A DNA stretch of 64,000 nucleotides from Platycnemis pennipes (Eukaryota > Arthropoda > Insecta > Odonata > Platycnemididae), in NCBI GenBank assembly GCA_933228895.1, contig OW121846.1:44410107-44474106 (forward strand), read 5' to 3'. Below, in pieces: positions 21,251 to 33,185 of the stretch. The notes beneath the pieces were generated by a model. The model was given only the letters and a program-made list of their open reading frames with translations. It had not been told where the DNA came from and searched no databases. The translations under genes and the position numbers were made by a program. How positions within the stretch are numbered: the first letter of the stretch is position 1; every line of letters begins with the position of its first letter.

Positions 21251-23036
21251 CTGCTCTCGCCATTTATTGGGGGTACCCTTCCCCCGAGAACAATTCCCTT
21301 TTCACACTTTTTCAAGTGAACAACCAGGGCAGACCGCCTTGACTCAAGACCACTCTTCTCAGTGGTCATGCTTGTCCAGGATATCTGCTAGAAGACGAGT
21401 CGCCCGAGACACATACGAGACACATTCTACCCGTGGTCACAGAACGGGAGAAGGGGCACGATATGAGTTCCAATCACTTCTCTCCACATTTCTACTAGAA
21501 AAATAATAGAAAATGACACTCGCTTTATAACCTCTTTCGAAAATACCTAACATTTATTCCGAGACCACTTTGGAGTCCTATAATGACAACCGGACGATTT
21601 TCCGAGGGTAATGATTAACGTGCTAAATGGTCGTTGCGCTTCCACGGGTATTATAAGACCGTAATATATGCAATGTTCTGGTTGAAATTTTATGTCCTCT
21701 AAACTTAACACTTCAAACGCCTACATTTATTCATCACTAAGTCACCAATTAACTCAGGTTCATCCAACGTTCATGTCGCAAAACGTAGGTGTGAAGAAAG
21801 TCTTAGGAAGGTGTAAACAGAAAGTCTTAGGTTTATTATTCCGTAGTTTTTTTCAATTGATCACTACTTCAACTGCTCATGTATTACGTCTATATGAAAT
21901 TAGATCAGTTGCTAATATGATCTTCAGTATTTTTGTAACGCTTGAACTCCTGGAACTTTATTCAAAAGCCATTAATTTCTGAAAATCAATAGCTATCGGC
22001 TTACGTGGGCCGAGATTCTTACAAAGTAGAAGTTTTTCCAGCCTCATTACCTAATTCTCTCTAAAAGACATTTGCATAAAACGGCTTAATCAGAGAAGCC
22101 TTTGAGCGCTTAGCCGATATACCCTACCTTCGGAAATAATTCCGATACGTTCAGAAGTCGGTCTATATTTTTTCACCCTCAGAAACATTCCCGGCATGTT
22201 TTATGATACCCACAACCCCAAACAGTAAGCAGGTGGTGAAAATAGAATCAAGACAGATCACAACAAAAAAAAACTCATCCGAGAAATGAACTACAGATCT
22301 ACAAATGTGCTGTTATACGCGCTATTCCAAGCAAGGTTTGAATTTGGACAGGCTCTCCATTTCTTCACATTTCCACCTTCCGCTATCTAAATAGTGTATT
22401 GGAGAAAAAGGGGTATAGCAGCATTGATGACAGAAGGAGGACAGGAGGAGAAAGAAGATTGTATTAGCAAGATAAGCTTTTAGTCGTAGACGTGAGCTGT
22501 TGACAGGGGTGTTAAGTAGGGAAGTAGAAAATACTAGCGAAAAGTTTGATATGGAGCGTGGCACTATATGACGCTCGAACATAGGCTTCGTGGAACGAAG
22601 ATGGAAATATACTCAGAGCTTTTAAGATGTGAGTATGGAGAAGGATGGAGAAATTGAAGTGGGTCAAAAGGAGGACAAATGATGAAGTATTAGAAATGGT
22701 AGGAGAGGAAAGAATTTTGATTGATCAATAGAGAAGACGAAAAGGGCTAGGGTGAATTGAAATATGTGATTAAGTGAAGAATATTGGTTAAACGGGGTAG
22801 AGTGAGGCGAAGAACGGGTACCTTGGATAAAATGATGGGAGGTATAGGGGGCTGAAGAGGGACAGTGTGTGGAACCAAAAATAATGATAATAATGATTCT
22901 CATCACTGCAATCACATCACGTGTTTAATTCCCTTGGAAAATATGAATTGATCCTCACCTAGAAATTCATTGCTCTCTTTTCCATACATCGATTGATGTT
23001 TATAAACACCAACGTAACAGCATGAGAGATTCAGTA
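21251..23036. other. No recognisable gene
   Basis: Short open stretches only (for example 21,692-21,982 plus, 22,915-22,664 minus), none with a motif that I recognise. A purine-rich zone lies at 22,400-22,870. Confidence 0.45.
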
Positions 23037-23900
23037 GTCTTCGCATTCCCTTGTTACTCTCATTTTCGTTTTAGATGGCAATACAGTTTCTTCGAATACT
23101 CCGACAGTATATTCTCCTTGCATATCCTACAAGCGAGCCCATAAAAATCCTCCGACCTCTCTGCTCAGTAGTTCAGTAATTCCAAGTATTCCTTATAATT
23201 ACGTTGAATGTGTTCTGATCATATTGCAGAATTACACGTCCTGTCGTTTTTTTATATTTCAAGTAGCATATACTGCGATATGAATTGCCGATGAGTATTC
23301 ATTCTAAGAAATAACCAGGCGAGTATGCGAGAGTGCGAGGATTGTATGTAATTTGAAAGAAATTCTAAATATATCCGCGATAATTTTTCCTAATATATTA
23401 CCCAATTAAGCTTGGAACTTAATACTTATATGCCGTAAAGACGTTCAGTACGTCTTATCTATTGTTATCGAAATCTGCCTGTAACAGTTATAGCATTATT
23501 ATTTTTACCATTTCCTATACAAGCGCATTTTTCAAGCTCTTATCTCGAATATTTTATGATCTCATTATTTCCTATGACGAAATGAAGACAAAAACGGAGT
23601 ATTTGTGAATATTTTGGGAACGCTTTTGACTAAGACATATCGACGGTGTTAATGACAACTCTTGCTTCAGCTGCAATCATATTTGGGTCGTCACTCTCTC
23701 AGCAGTCGCGAAACCTACACGATCATCTTCGAGGGAGGCCCTCGGAGCAGCAATCGAAAAAAAGGCTGCGTTTCGGGAGGCCTCACTCCTCGGAGCCGAT
23801 TGTCGCAGGGCACCCTTGCGGTCCACCCCCCACTGCAAAACTCTCTGTCCACCTTTGTCAGTCCTAAGAGAGGAAAAACCCGCCATGCTTTACCTGCTCC
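23037..23900 (+). repeat. Direct repeat, copy 1 (partner 24,822-25,960)
   Basis: TCCCTTGTTACTCTC, TATGAATTGCCGATGAGTAT, ATCCGCGATAATTTTTCCTA and ATCGACGGTGTTAATGA occur in the same order and orientation in the second copy about 1.8 kb downstream. No coding content recognised. Confidence 0.75.
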
Positions 23901-24821
23901 TTAAATACCCATTGTGCTTGGGCCCTGAAAGAGACTTGAACCGGTAGGAAGAAGACCCGAGGTGTCCTGGATGGAGTGGTGGGTGTCATAAAACGTGTCG
24001 GAGATGATTCTTAAGGTGAAAAAATCTACGCATCCGTCCCCATACCCGTCTCGGCATTATTTAAGAATAGGGCCTCAGCGAAGCGGTCCGTGGTCACTTA
24101 TCGCCCATATCTGGGCATTTAGTTTTCTTGGAGAGGGAGAGAGGGGAAGGAGACATTTTTTCTGCAGGTAAATTTATATTTTGTCATCGGAAAGCAATTT
24201 TTCAATCAAAATTATTGGAATGAGTGGAAAGGATTAGAATATAATCAGAATATATCTGCGTGTATTGTTAATTTCAAAAATATTTTCGACAGAGTGAAGA
24301 GGAAAGGGTTAATGGAACTATTGCGTAAAACAGGAATTAATTGGAAGAACAGAAGACTGAGCCAAAGTTCATGCATTACCGAGAAAGTGCTGGTGAGAGA
24401 AGCGGACGGGGAAAGGGCTCGATACAGGTGTATAGGTAGGGGAAAGTTGATAAGGTTTGCGGGTGATCAAGCCCTGGTCAACTAGTCATCCCTTAAATCA
24501 TAAGAAGACTCAAGTAATGAAATTTTGCATGCATGGAGGGTGATTTTAATTTATTTAGAAGAGAGGGGTTAGATCATGGAGCAGGGAGAGTAATGTAGTA
24601 ACCCGGTTAGTATTGAAAAGGAGTATTCTGCCAACATTTAAGTCCGAAGGAGAATTACGTTGAGAGACGTTTCGTTACAGAGGGGGATAAATGACAGGCT
24701 TGGATGACTCGTCCTCTAGCAGATATCGCGGACCAGGCGGCCTCATTCATTTATTACTCTCTTTTCCATACCTTGGTTGATGATTTTAAGCGTAAGCTTA
24801 GCAGTATGAGAGATTCAGTTG
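23901..24821. other. Unidentified sequence between the direct repeats
   Basis: A 63-codon open stretch at 24,294-24,485 (RVKRKGLMELLRKTGINWKN, read from just upstream) resembles the RT region following the LDFxxAFD motif of a LINE. A preceding phrase SACIVNFKNIFDRVKRKGLM is consistent with RT motif A. If so it is a small LINE scrap. Nothing else supported. Confidence 0.4.
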
Positions 24822-25960
24822 CCATCACATTTCCTTGTTACTCTCGTTTCCGTTTTAGATGTCAGTACAGTTTCTACGAAATCCTCCGACAATATATTCT
24901 CCTCGCATATCCCACGGGTGAGTCCATAAAAATCTTCTAGGCCTTTTTGCACAGTCGTTCAGTAATTCCACGTATTCCTTCTAATTACGTTGCATGTGTT
25001 CCGGTCACATTGTAAAATTATCCGTCCTGTCCTTAATACACATTTCCGTTCAACGATACGAGAAAATGTTATAACCTTTGAGTAGAGGTAGTAGTACTCC
25101 AGTACACACAGTACTCAAGTACGGACTGCTGGGTTTCGAACAGGGACCTTCGAATAGGAAAACACTTAGAGTTTTGACCAATGCATCTAAGAGACGTTCA
25201 AGCTGTTCCTAATAATCTCCTTAATACTTTTATTTATTGAGTTTTTTTTTATTTTTGCAATAGCATATACTACGATATGAATTGCCGATGAGTATTCATT
25301 CTAAGAATTAACCAGACGAGTATGCGAGAGCGCGAGGATGGTGTGTAATTTGAAATAAATTCTAATTGTATCCGCGATAATTTTTCCTAATTTATTACGC
25401 AATTAAGGTTGGAACTTAACACTTATATTCCGTAAAGACGTCCAATAAGTCTTCTCTTTTCTTGTTGAAATCTGTATGTGCCAGTTGTAGCGTAAGTATT
25501 TTTGCCATTTACTATACAAGCGCAGTTTTCGAGCTCATCGCGCAGTCAAATATAATTCACCGATAATTTAAAAATGACACGATCGTTAACAGATATGTAA
25601 ATGCTGATAACAATATTCATCAATGTTATTCATGTTATGTAATCAAAATTTTCTACGACGAAATAAAGGCAAAAATTGAGTATTTTGGAACGTTGTGGAA
25701 ATGACATAGACTAAGAAATATCGACGGTGTTAATGATAACTCTTGCTTCGAGCTGCATTTACATTTCGGTAGTCACTCTCTCAAGAGCCGTAGTCGCGGA
25801 AACCTAAGCGACCCATCTTCAAGGGAGTAACTCCGAGCAGCAAACTAAAAGAAGGCTTTTTTCGGGAGGCCTCACTCCTTGGGGGGCCGACTAATTGTCA
25901 CAAGGCACCCTTGCGGCCCTCCCTCTCCAACGCAAAAATCTCTCTCCAGGTCATTGAGGA
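24822..25960 (+). repeat. Direct repeat, copy 2
   Basis: This copy is diverged from 23,037-23,900 but collinear with it. It contains a 178-bp insertion (25,040-25,217) absent from copy 1. After the insert the match resumes at ATAGCATATACTACGATATG and runs to ATCGACGGTGTTAATGATAA and beyond. Confidence 0.75.
25040..25217. mobile_element. Small insertion with 10-bp target duplication
   Basis: 178 bp flanked by TCCTTAATAC at 25,030-25,039 and 25,218-25,227. On the minus strand it contains GGTCCCTGTTCGAAACCC, an RNA polymerase III B-box-like phrase (GTTCGAAACC), and upstream TTAGATGCATTGGTCAAAAC, a possible A-box. This suggests a tRNA-derived SINE in minus orientation, but no A-rich tail is visible. 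A MITE is the alternative. Confidence 0.6.
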
Positions 25961-26025
25961 AGGGTCACACCACAAACCATGGCAAGGGAAGGAGGAGGAC
26001 CGAGCCTCGGTGCTGGTGCTGCTCG

Positions 26026-26140
26026 GGGCATTTAAAAGGACAGAGCTGCACTGTTGTCAAATCTCCTTCAACTCGGGACTTTGAAAAATTCGGCCTCCGA
26101 GGTGGTAACATTTTTTTGTGGACGGGTGTACATATATAGC
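26026..26140 (+). repeat. Inverted repeat, right arm (partner 21,100-21,250)
   Basis: CAAATCTCCTTCAACTCGGG, TTCGGCCTCCGAGGTGGTAA and GTGGACGGGTGTACAT are the reverse complement of the left arm. Divergence is small, so the duplication is not very old. Confidence 0.75.
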
Positions 26141-26530
26141 AACAACTCCAATGCATCTTTAACTGAAAAAAGAGAAGTTTCTGGAATAAAAAATCGTTTC
26201 TCTAAACAAAGCTAAATGCAGGACATCAATGGTTCTTTCTAAAAAATATTAGTAAAACCATAGATTCTTACTCTGGGCTATTATCAATACTCAAGAGATG
26301 TGAGGTGACCGTTGTTTAATCAGCAATAAACCCAAATTCATAATGCCACATAACTACACCAGTTATTCGTAAGGCCCACCAAATGAATAAATAACGATAA
26401 CTGCTAAATCAATAATAATATCGCACCATAAACACAATATCGTATAAATGCCATAGAAATAATCTTCATTGCATTTTCGTACTCCCAATTTCCCTCCGGC
26501 AATGGCCGGCCGGCTCATAGCCGCAATGCT

Positions 26531-28003
26531 TTCATCTACATCTACATCTACATAATACCCTGCAAGCCACCACAAGGGTGTGTAGCAGGGGGTGATTGCT
26601 CACCAAACATGCACTACATATCATGCATAAAAAAGGAATAGTATTAATATATTAGTCAGAACTACACTATTTAAAAAAGATAGAAATTGCAAAGAAAACA
26701 TGCAAAAACATTCTGTCAGTAGGGTTAGCTTTAAGTACTCATACCAACATGCAGCTACCAATGCTATTCATTGCTACTCTCCGATAGGACATATTTACCG
26801 TTATTCGTATCTCTAATTGTGCGAGGGAAAAGGACATTTTGAATAAGTCAGTTCGGCAATCAATTTCTCTAATTTTATGATTATGATCCAGTCTGCCATA
26901 GCAAGTTGGGGTTCGTAAAATATTTTTAACATCATCACTGAAAATATTTCCTTGGAATTTGTTTAAGAGATTAAGTCTAAATTTCAACCTGCGATCTGAC
27001 AATGATTCCCATTTCAATTCATTTAATAGACTGGTTACGCTAATATAATTATCGTATCGTCCCTTTACAAATCTTGCCGATCTTCGCTGCACACGTTCAA
27101 GTTCATTGCTTAGACCGATTTCGTAGGGATCCCATACACTGGCAGCATATTCCAAATGAGGTCTAACAAGGGAAAAGTAGCTAATTTCTCGTACATGATC
27201 GTCACATTTACCCAATACTCTTTTAATGAAACCCAGTTTAAGATTAGCTTGACCAATTATTTCACGTATATGTTTACCCCAGGAAATATCATGTGTCAGT
27301 CTTATTCCAAGATATTTAATGGATTCCACGTTTGCTATTTCATTATTACTTATTTTGTATGCGCTAGGAGGAGAACTATTCTTTTTCCAAAAATTCATTA
27401 CCTCACATTTTTTAAAGTTTAATTCTAACTGCCATGTATCACACCAATTTTCGATTGCTTGTAGGTCATCATTTAAATATTGTTTATAGTTTGGGCTTAG
27501 AATTTCCCTGTACACAACTGCGTCATCGGCAAATAGACGAAGCTTACTTTTTACCACCTTACTGATATCATTAATGTACAGAAGGAACAGGAGTGGACCT
27601 ATCACACTACCTTGTGGGACACCCGAAGTGACTTCAATTTTCGGTGAGGTAACACCGTCCAAAACAACCCTTTGAACCCGATCATGTAGAAAATCACTTA
27701 TCCAAGATATAATTTTATTGTCTAGCCCATAAGATTTTAATTTCAAATTTAAAAATTAGTTTGCTATGAGACACCTTGTCAAAAGCTTTTTTGAAATCTA
27801 GAAAAACAGCATCCACTGGAATATTATTTTCGCCAGAAACTAAAATATCGTGGGAAAAGAGAGCAAGTTGAGTTTCACATGATCTGCTCTTCCGGAAGCC
27901 ATGCCGAAAGTTGGACAGCAAATTCTGGCTATCTAGGTGCCCCATGACTGAACTGACAATTATATGTTCTAGGACCTTGCATGAAATGGATGTGAGAGAT
28001 ATT
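26531..28003 (-). pseudogene. CR1-like LINE, 5'-truncated RT copy
   Basis: Same family as the LINE at 4,212-6,300. Minus ORF 27,746-26,739 (335 codons) begins inside the RT (KSYGLDNKIISWISDFLHDR), contains SGVPQGSVIGPLLFLLYIND and LFADDAVVYREI, and then GKHIREIIGQANLKLGFIKR, where the frame is intact, unlike the copy at 4.9 kb. It reads on to RTPTCYGRLDHNHKIREID. A preceding piece, 27,945-27,715 (FRHGFRKSRSCETQLALFSH, LDFKKAFDKVSHSK), is in another frame after a small insertion. The 3' UTR ends at 26,531 in a CATCTA microsatellite-like tail, and 5' truncation is at about 28,003. It is the best guide to the intact frame of this family's C-terminal half. Confidence 0.9.
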
Positions 28004-30304
28004 GGAAGATTTGGCTTTAGAAGAAATAATCTTGATTTTCCACCCTCAACTTATCGAAAATTTCTTAAAGCTATTTTACTCACCTTAAGCCACCACAGCA
28101 TGCACAAAGAAAGCCGAGTTCGGTCTTTTTAACCAGTGAAATTATGCGTTTAATCACACGGACTGATGTTGCACATAGTCGCCATGCTTCCAAACTCGAC
28201 CCCCACTCAGCGTTGCCACATTTCCATGCTCCGGCCTGAAGGAATCCACTTCGGGAATTACTGGTGTCCGAATAAATGTTTTCATTAGTTTTCTGCACAG
28301 GAGAACGAATAATCGATTATTACTCAAACAGTGTAATATCATCATTATCTTATTTTAGCACTATATGCGATGGATGAATGCTACTAAATGTAATTGAACT
28401 TCGAGACCCCTGAAATGGAAAAGCCGAGGATCAGATTTCCTTAAAATACTAGTTAGCTTTCAAGAGTGACGTGCCTTCCCCATGATTTCTTTTCTATATC
28501 TGTAATGAATATCCACTGTGCTACCAAGGGTACTTGTGGGTCAGTGATAGGATACTGAGAGTGAGGTTGCTTACAGATATAAAACTCTAAGTATGGCACA
28601 GGTCCACGCCTAGCCAATCCTCACACGAAGAATGAAATCCCAGAAAAAAATATGGAATAAAAATATAGGGTCCGTAGACGGTGAAGGCAATATTCTTCAC
28701 CTTTTGTTTTTTTCTCTGTTTCGCTATCTTCACCCAGTTGTTTCCTTTTATCCGATACTCCTTCATTACACTCTATTTATATTTTTTCTTACTTGTTTAT
28801 TCTTCACCAGTTCAATAACTACGGCCTTATCAGGCAGTACGTTACAGTAGTAATGGAAACAAGGTAGGTGAGTATGAAATGGAGGCAGAGGAGGGCGAGG
28901 AGAGTACGAAAATAAACGAAAAAAATATTTAAGAAAAGAGAGAAGAAGTTATTTTTGCATGTTAAACACTTTAAGTCGTCATAATAAACACAGTTAAAAA
29001 CCCTGTGAAATACTGACGTCGTCATCATCATCGGTCAACAATCCTAGGATTGGTTGGACCATAGAGGTATATGGAGGGGGCATAAGCTCTCAGCCGTGAA
29101 GCCAGGATTCATGCGCATTTAGCAATATTTGCAGCCCAACTTCGTGGATTTGCCATAAGCATACGTGTGAAGAAAATATCAAGTTTTTCTGAAACCAGTG
29201 GATACAGAGGTCATATAAAGGTACGTAAATACTTAATAGTGTGTGTATTTTTCTGAAAATTATTATCTATATCCGAAAACATGCCGTCAGGCAGATATAT
29301 GCTATGTTAACTTTGCATTCGTAGATGGTTTGCTGCTCGGCTTACGGGTTCAGTAATCGCACAAATAGAAGAATAACTGGTCAATTAACCATTACCGACC
29401 CTTGTAATTTGTTATGAATTAGGCGAGAATAGCGTAAGTGAGTGATTGCTCATTACTTCTCGCTTTACGTTTATTAATATCCCGTGTAGTAAGTTGTCAG
29501 TGAAGAGAATTAGCCAATTTTAACTCCAAACGATCTTATTCCATATGATGCTGAAATTAGATTTTATGATGTTGTGTCGTTTATGTTGTTGAGAGTCACA
29601 ATCGGGTCATTATTTCATTGGTTTTCCTAGAATATCTACTTGAAGGGAAAAAAGTGGTTCATTGTGGTAATAATTTGTCATATCTTGATGTGTTTCCCTA
29701 ACCTATTACAACATTTTTTTGCATTGATATATTTCCAAATATAATGCTTATCTATTAGGAAATATGTTGTTTTTTTTCTGTACAAGTCCTGTTATTGGCC
29801 ACTAAACCTTTCTTTTTTCCTTTTTAGGGATATCCTTGCAAGTTTGCTGGTCCTTTTATTAAGCCATTTCTGGAAACCATTTTCCATTTACTTTCCTGTG
29901 ATCTAGAATAAGGAGTGGCAATTACTGACTGGAATAGTTGTGAATTGCAATCGCTTTATGCTGCTTGGAGATCGGTTTTGCATTTTTGACCTCACTCATG
30001 CATCGTATATGTTTACATTTGATGCTGATCGGCCAAAGAAGGTGAATCTCGTACTTGAAGTATCTCAAAATGGAATTGTATCGTGAAGAAATGTTTTTGT
30101 AATTTTCCTATTTAATAAATATTTATGCTTGATTTGTTTTCATTGACCAACAAAATATTTCGCCCTTTTTGTAAAGTTAAATTTAGAAGCACGGATTTTG
30201 TCGAGTTCACTAAGCACATACGTGCAATACGTGCAAGGTAGCACGGCTCTTTTCCAGGGGCTTTGATAGTGAAAACGGAATAAGAGAAGAAGAAAATATA
30301 GTTA
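28004..30304. other. No recognisable gene
   Basis: 2.3 kb with no domain, TIR, tandem repeat or RNA gene that I can support. Open stretches are all below 80 codons. It may be unique host intergenic or intron sequence. Confidence 0.4.
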
Positions 30305-30450
30305 AATAAGTTTGGCAATTTTCCACAACGAAATCTTTACTTCGACAAGTTTCGATGTGGTACATCATCATCAGGAGACCTCATGATGATGTATCACATC
30401 GAAACCGGCCGAAGTAAAGATTTCTTCGTGGAAAATTGCCAAACTTATTT
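30305..30450. repeat. Hairpin with hammerhead-ribozyme-like core
   Basis: Two ~65-base arms are inverted around a short loop near 30,376: left AAGTTTGGCAATTTTCCACA, TCTTTACTTCG, TTTCGATGTGG; right CACATCGAAACCGGCCGAAG, TAAAGATTTCTTCGTGG, AAATTGCCAAACTT. On the minus strand the left arm reads CTGATGA, a GATGT...ACATC stem, then GAAAC, the order of a type-I-like hammerhead core. The right arm has ATGATGA in place of CTGATGA. Hammerhead motifs are known in Penelope-like element termini; that link is an inference here. Confidence 0.6.
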
Positions 30451-31920
30451 AATTGTGTTATTCCACCATATAACGCCTGAAACCACTCTTTTTATTAGAA
30501 AATATAGTCTTAAGGTAATTCGGTGCTATGCCATTGAAAGAATTTTTTAATCTTGGGATTTGGTCAATATTTACATCGTACAGTAACAGTTCTTGGCCGA
30601 GTTTAATGATGGCAAATTACGTTCGCAGAAGAAACGATGGTAGCATAGCAATCTCTCAAATCCATCTTTAATTTCGGGAATAGGATTCAGAAAGTTGAAA
30701 TTAATGCAATTTTCGAACTGACAGCTGTTATTTTGCGAATAATATTGCGTCTATTATGTTTGACAAAACACCTCATAGTCCGTTGAAAATCCTGTTTCTG
30801 CGGGACACAACGGCTCTAATCCAATACAAATTAAGTCATTTGGGCATGTATTACTACTAAATTTCATTGCACCTGCCGCGAAAAATCCCCAAAGGCATTA
30901 TTTTAAGAGTAAAGAGCAAAAATTGGTCGTTGCCCTGTAAGAATCTGTTTTATAGCTGGGCTGCAAAATATGGCTAAATGCGCAATTATGCCACGCCCCC
31001 TTTGCTTCACTCCCCTCCATTACGGAGCATAGGGAGATCCGCCCCCTCCAGTAAGCTCTATGGGTTGGACGCAGCCCCCACTCGATTCTGCTATCGGCCA
31101 ACCTCACGTAATGTTTCAAATGTCTGAATGCCATAGGAAGACTATTAGTAGATTATTTAATGGCTGTGCAGAAATTCAAGAACACCATCTTCCATTAGCA
31201 GTTGCCGAACAGGTGATGCTGACTAACCACGAGAACGAGACCAATAGATTGCTACCTTCAATTCGTAGGAATAAAATCTGTATCTTGTCTAAAGAGGAAC
31301 TACATGCAGCAAGAAGTGTTGCTGTATACCCACAAAATCTTTGGCAAAGTAAGGATATTTTTCGCTTTTTTTACCAAATATGATGGAAATCTTCTTCACT
31401 GATTTTTTTTCGTCAATAAGGGGATGTTTTTATAAAATTTCATCCATAAGACAGCTGTTTTTTATGAAAAATTAAATAATTTTGGAATAGATTATCGCAT
31501 TTCAGGATAATTACGCTTTATTTAGTCTGGTTCATTTTCATTTAACCTCCAGGAGCTTTAGCCAAATTCACAAAAATATCATGGTTATTTATCTATGATA
31601 AGTAGTTCGCCGGCAACTCCCTCAACCATCATCTACATATGCAAATTAAAATTCGGCACATTCGTACGACAAAATAACCGGCAGTTGAATTTCTTATTTG
31701 GAGATTCGTTTTTTCTTAGTCTTTTGCAATGTGACGAGCAACGGAGGGGATTACGCAACCAACATACCTACACTCTAGGATGTTTGACTGCCGTGACTGA
31801 AGATGACGTAAATTCCCACATTCATGGATACTTCCACACTATTCTCGTATATTTTAAGCCGACGAAAAAATCTTATAGAAACATGGTTTCCCCACTCGCT
31901 ATAGCCTGCTGGAAATTTCA
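30451..31920. other. No recognisable gene
   Basis: It holds two plus-strand open stretches, 31,060-31,383 (107 codons) and 31,595-31,957 (120 codons), with ordinary composition but no motif that I recognise. They lie just upstream of a transposase scrap and could be decayed parts of that element, but I see no evidence for it. Confidence 0.4.
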
Positions 31921-32110
31921 CCTACTGTTTACAGTAGCCTATATACTTTTTGAATAACTCTACTGTTTTCAGTAAGTCTACTGTAATTCTACTGTTTACA
32001 GAAAGTCTACTGTACTGCTACTGTTTTCTGCTGTTTGCAGTAATTCTACTGCACTGCTACTGTTTATGCAGTAATCCTACTGTTTACATTTGGTCTATTG
32101 TAAACCTATT
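31921..32110. repeat. CTACTGT/ACAGTAG word cluster
   Basis: At least eight copies of CTACTGT(TT) and several inverted ACAGTAG or CAGTAAT words lie in 190 bases, starting with CTACTGTTTACAGTAGCC, itself palindromic. The style resembles the subterminal word zones of the TIR elements elsewhere in the window. Confidence 0.6.
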
Positions 32111-32301
32111 GCTCTTCACTGCGTGCATTAGGATAATTGCACTCCTACTGCCTTTTTCTATGCACAGAAGGACTGCTGTACATTTATACATCAATTATGC
32201 CCGGAAAGTACCAGATTTAACAATAATAAATACATACATGCCACCAAAATAGTTAAAAAATATTATATTCCTTCATGAAAATGGCCTTGTTGCGGTAGGC
32301 T

Positions 32302-32496
32302 ATGAAGCTATGGTGTGACACTACCGGGGAACGGTTCCACATTGATAGGCCAGAAACAATGACTGAAATACATGACAGACTGGCAAAGGTTCAGCCCCCT
32401 TACTGCATAACAGGGCTTCCAAGATCCCTTGCCCATAGGAAATTCTGGAAGGCAAATGAGTGGAGAAACTGGCTCCTTTTTAATACGGGCCGTTGA
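32302..32496 (+). pseudogene. Transposase fragment, possibly CACTA/EnSpm type
   Basis: A 64-codon open stretch with ITGLPRSLAHRKFWKANEWR and NWLLF. The LPRSL-x-x-x-x-x-WKANEWR-x-WLLF pattern resembles a block in large transposase-like proteins of invertebrate genomes that I associate with Tnp2-like (CACTA/EnSpm) elements; this is recollection of a pattern, not a search. The similarity stops at WLLF, exactly where an inverted CCAAT/TTGG word zone (family Y terminus) begins, so it was probably cut by that insertion. No catalytic residues are included. Confidence 0.4.
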
Positions 32497-33006
32497 CATT
32501 GGCCAAATGCCGGCCGACTACCGATGCTGGCCCAATGTTGGAATGATAACGTTTGCCAGTGGTAAAACGAGACAACGGCTACACCAAAAATCGTCAAGAC
32601 ATAATTTACAGGAACAACTCGAAAGCACCATGTACGATTGTAAATAAAAACAGCTTTATATTTAAATATTTATCGGCACTACTTCCAACTTGAATGATTG
32701 CATTCACTTGCCTATGTAGCACACTAGTATTTGAAATAGCATTCCACGTTTCGGGTATTATCCAACGCGACATGAGCCAAAGTCACACCACATGGCATGG
32801 GAATCAGCACTTGCATTCGAGCTTGCTTCTCGCACAATACTAAATTTTAAAAGGTTTATCTGGGTATTCAGAAACCAAGGGTCTTTTAAAAGAAAAATGG
32901 TCCACTCAAAATTAACAGTAGATTTTTCGAAGAGAGAGCTCTTTGAAATTTCATCGAAAGTCATCACTGCACTGAGGAACACACAAATACAAAATATTTT
33001 CACATT
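32497..33006 (+). mobile_element. Family Y element, copy 1, left part
   Basis: The left edge carries GACATTGGCCAAATGCCGGC and GCTGGCCCAATGTTGG, the word style of the Y element at 44,164. From 32,650 it is collinear with 44,826 onward: ACTACTTCCAACTTGAATG, ATTGCATTCACTTGCCTATG, CGAGCTTGCTTCTCGCACAA, CATCGAAAGTCATCACTGCA. The match breaks at about 33,006, where a LINE 3' tail starts, and appears to resume near 40,300. Confidence 0.6.
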
Positions 33007-33185
33007 AATGAATGAATGAAATATTTATTAATGCTCTGGGGTAACCCATAAGAGCAAATACATTATAACAAAAATGCACATTCTGCTCAAATAAACACAA
33101 TTCAAAATTACACATACATAATTAACACAATAAATACAGAAATTAGACCAGTTAAACGTCAAAATATATTAATGAACGAAATTAA
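33007..33185 (-). pseudogene. LINE 3' UTR and (ATTC)n tail, separated from its ORFs
   Basis: In minus orientation this ends in ATTCATTCATT, a microsatellite-type LINE tail. Its upstream end (33,185) meets the CAC terminus of family X, and the other side of X (37,815) meets the stop codon of the LINE ORF, with TAA on both sides of X. The simplest reading is that this is the 3' UTR of the LINE at 37,814-40,260, split by X. Confidence 0.6.

Noticed and set aside
31060..31957. Two open stretches of 107 and 120 codons as a host gene
   Set aside because: No recognisable domain and no supporting splice or codon pattern visible; their length is expected by chance in repeat-rich DNA.
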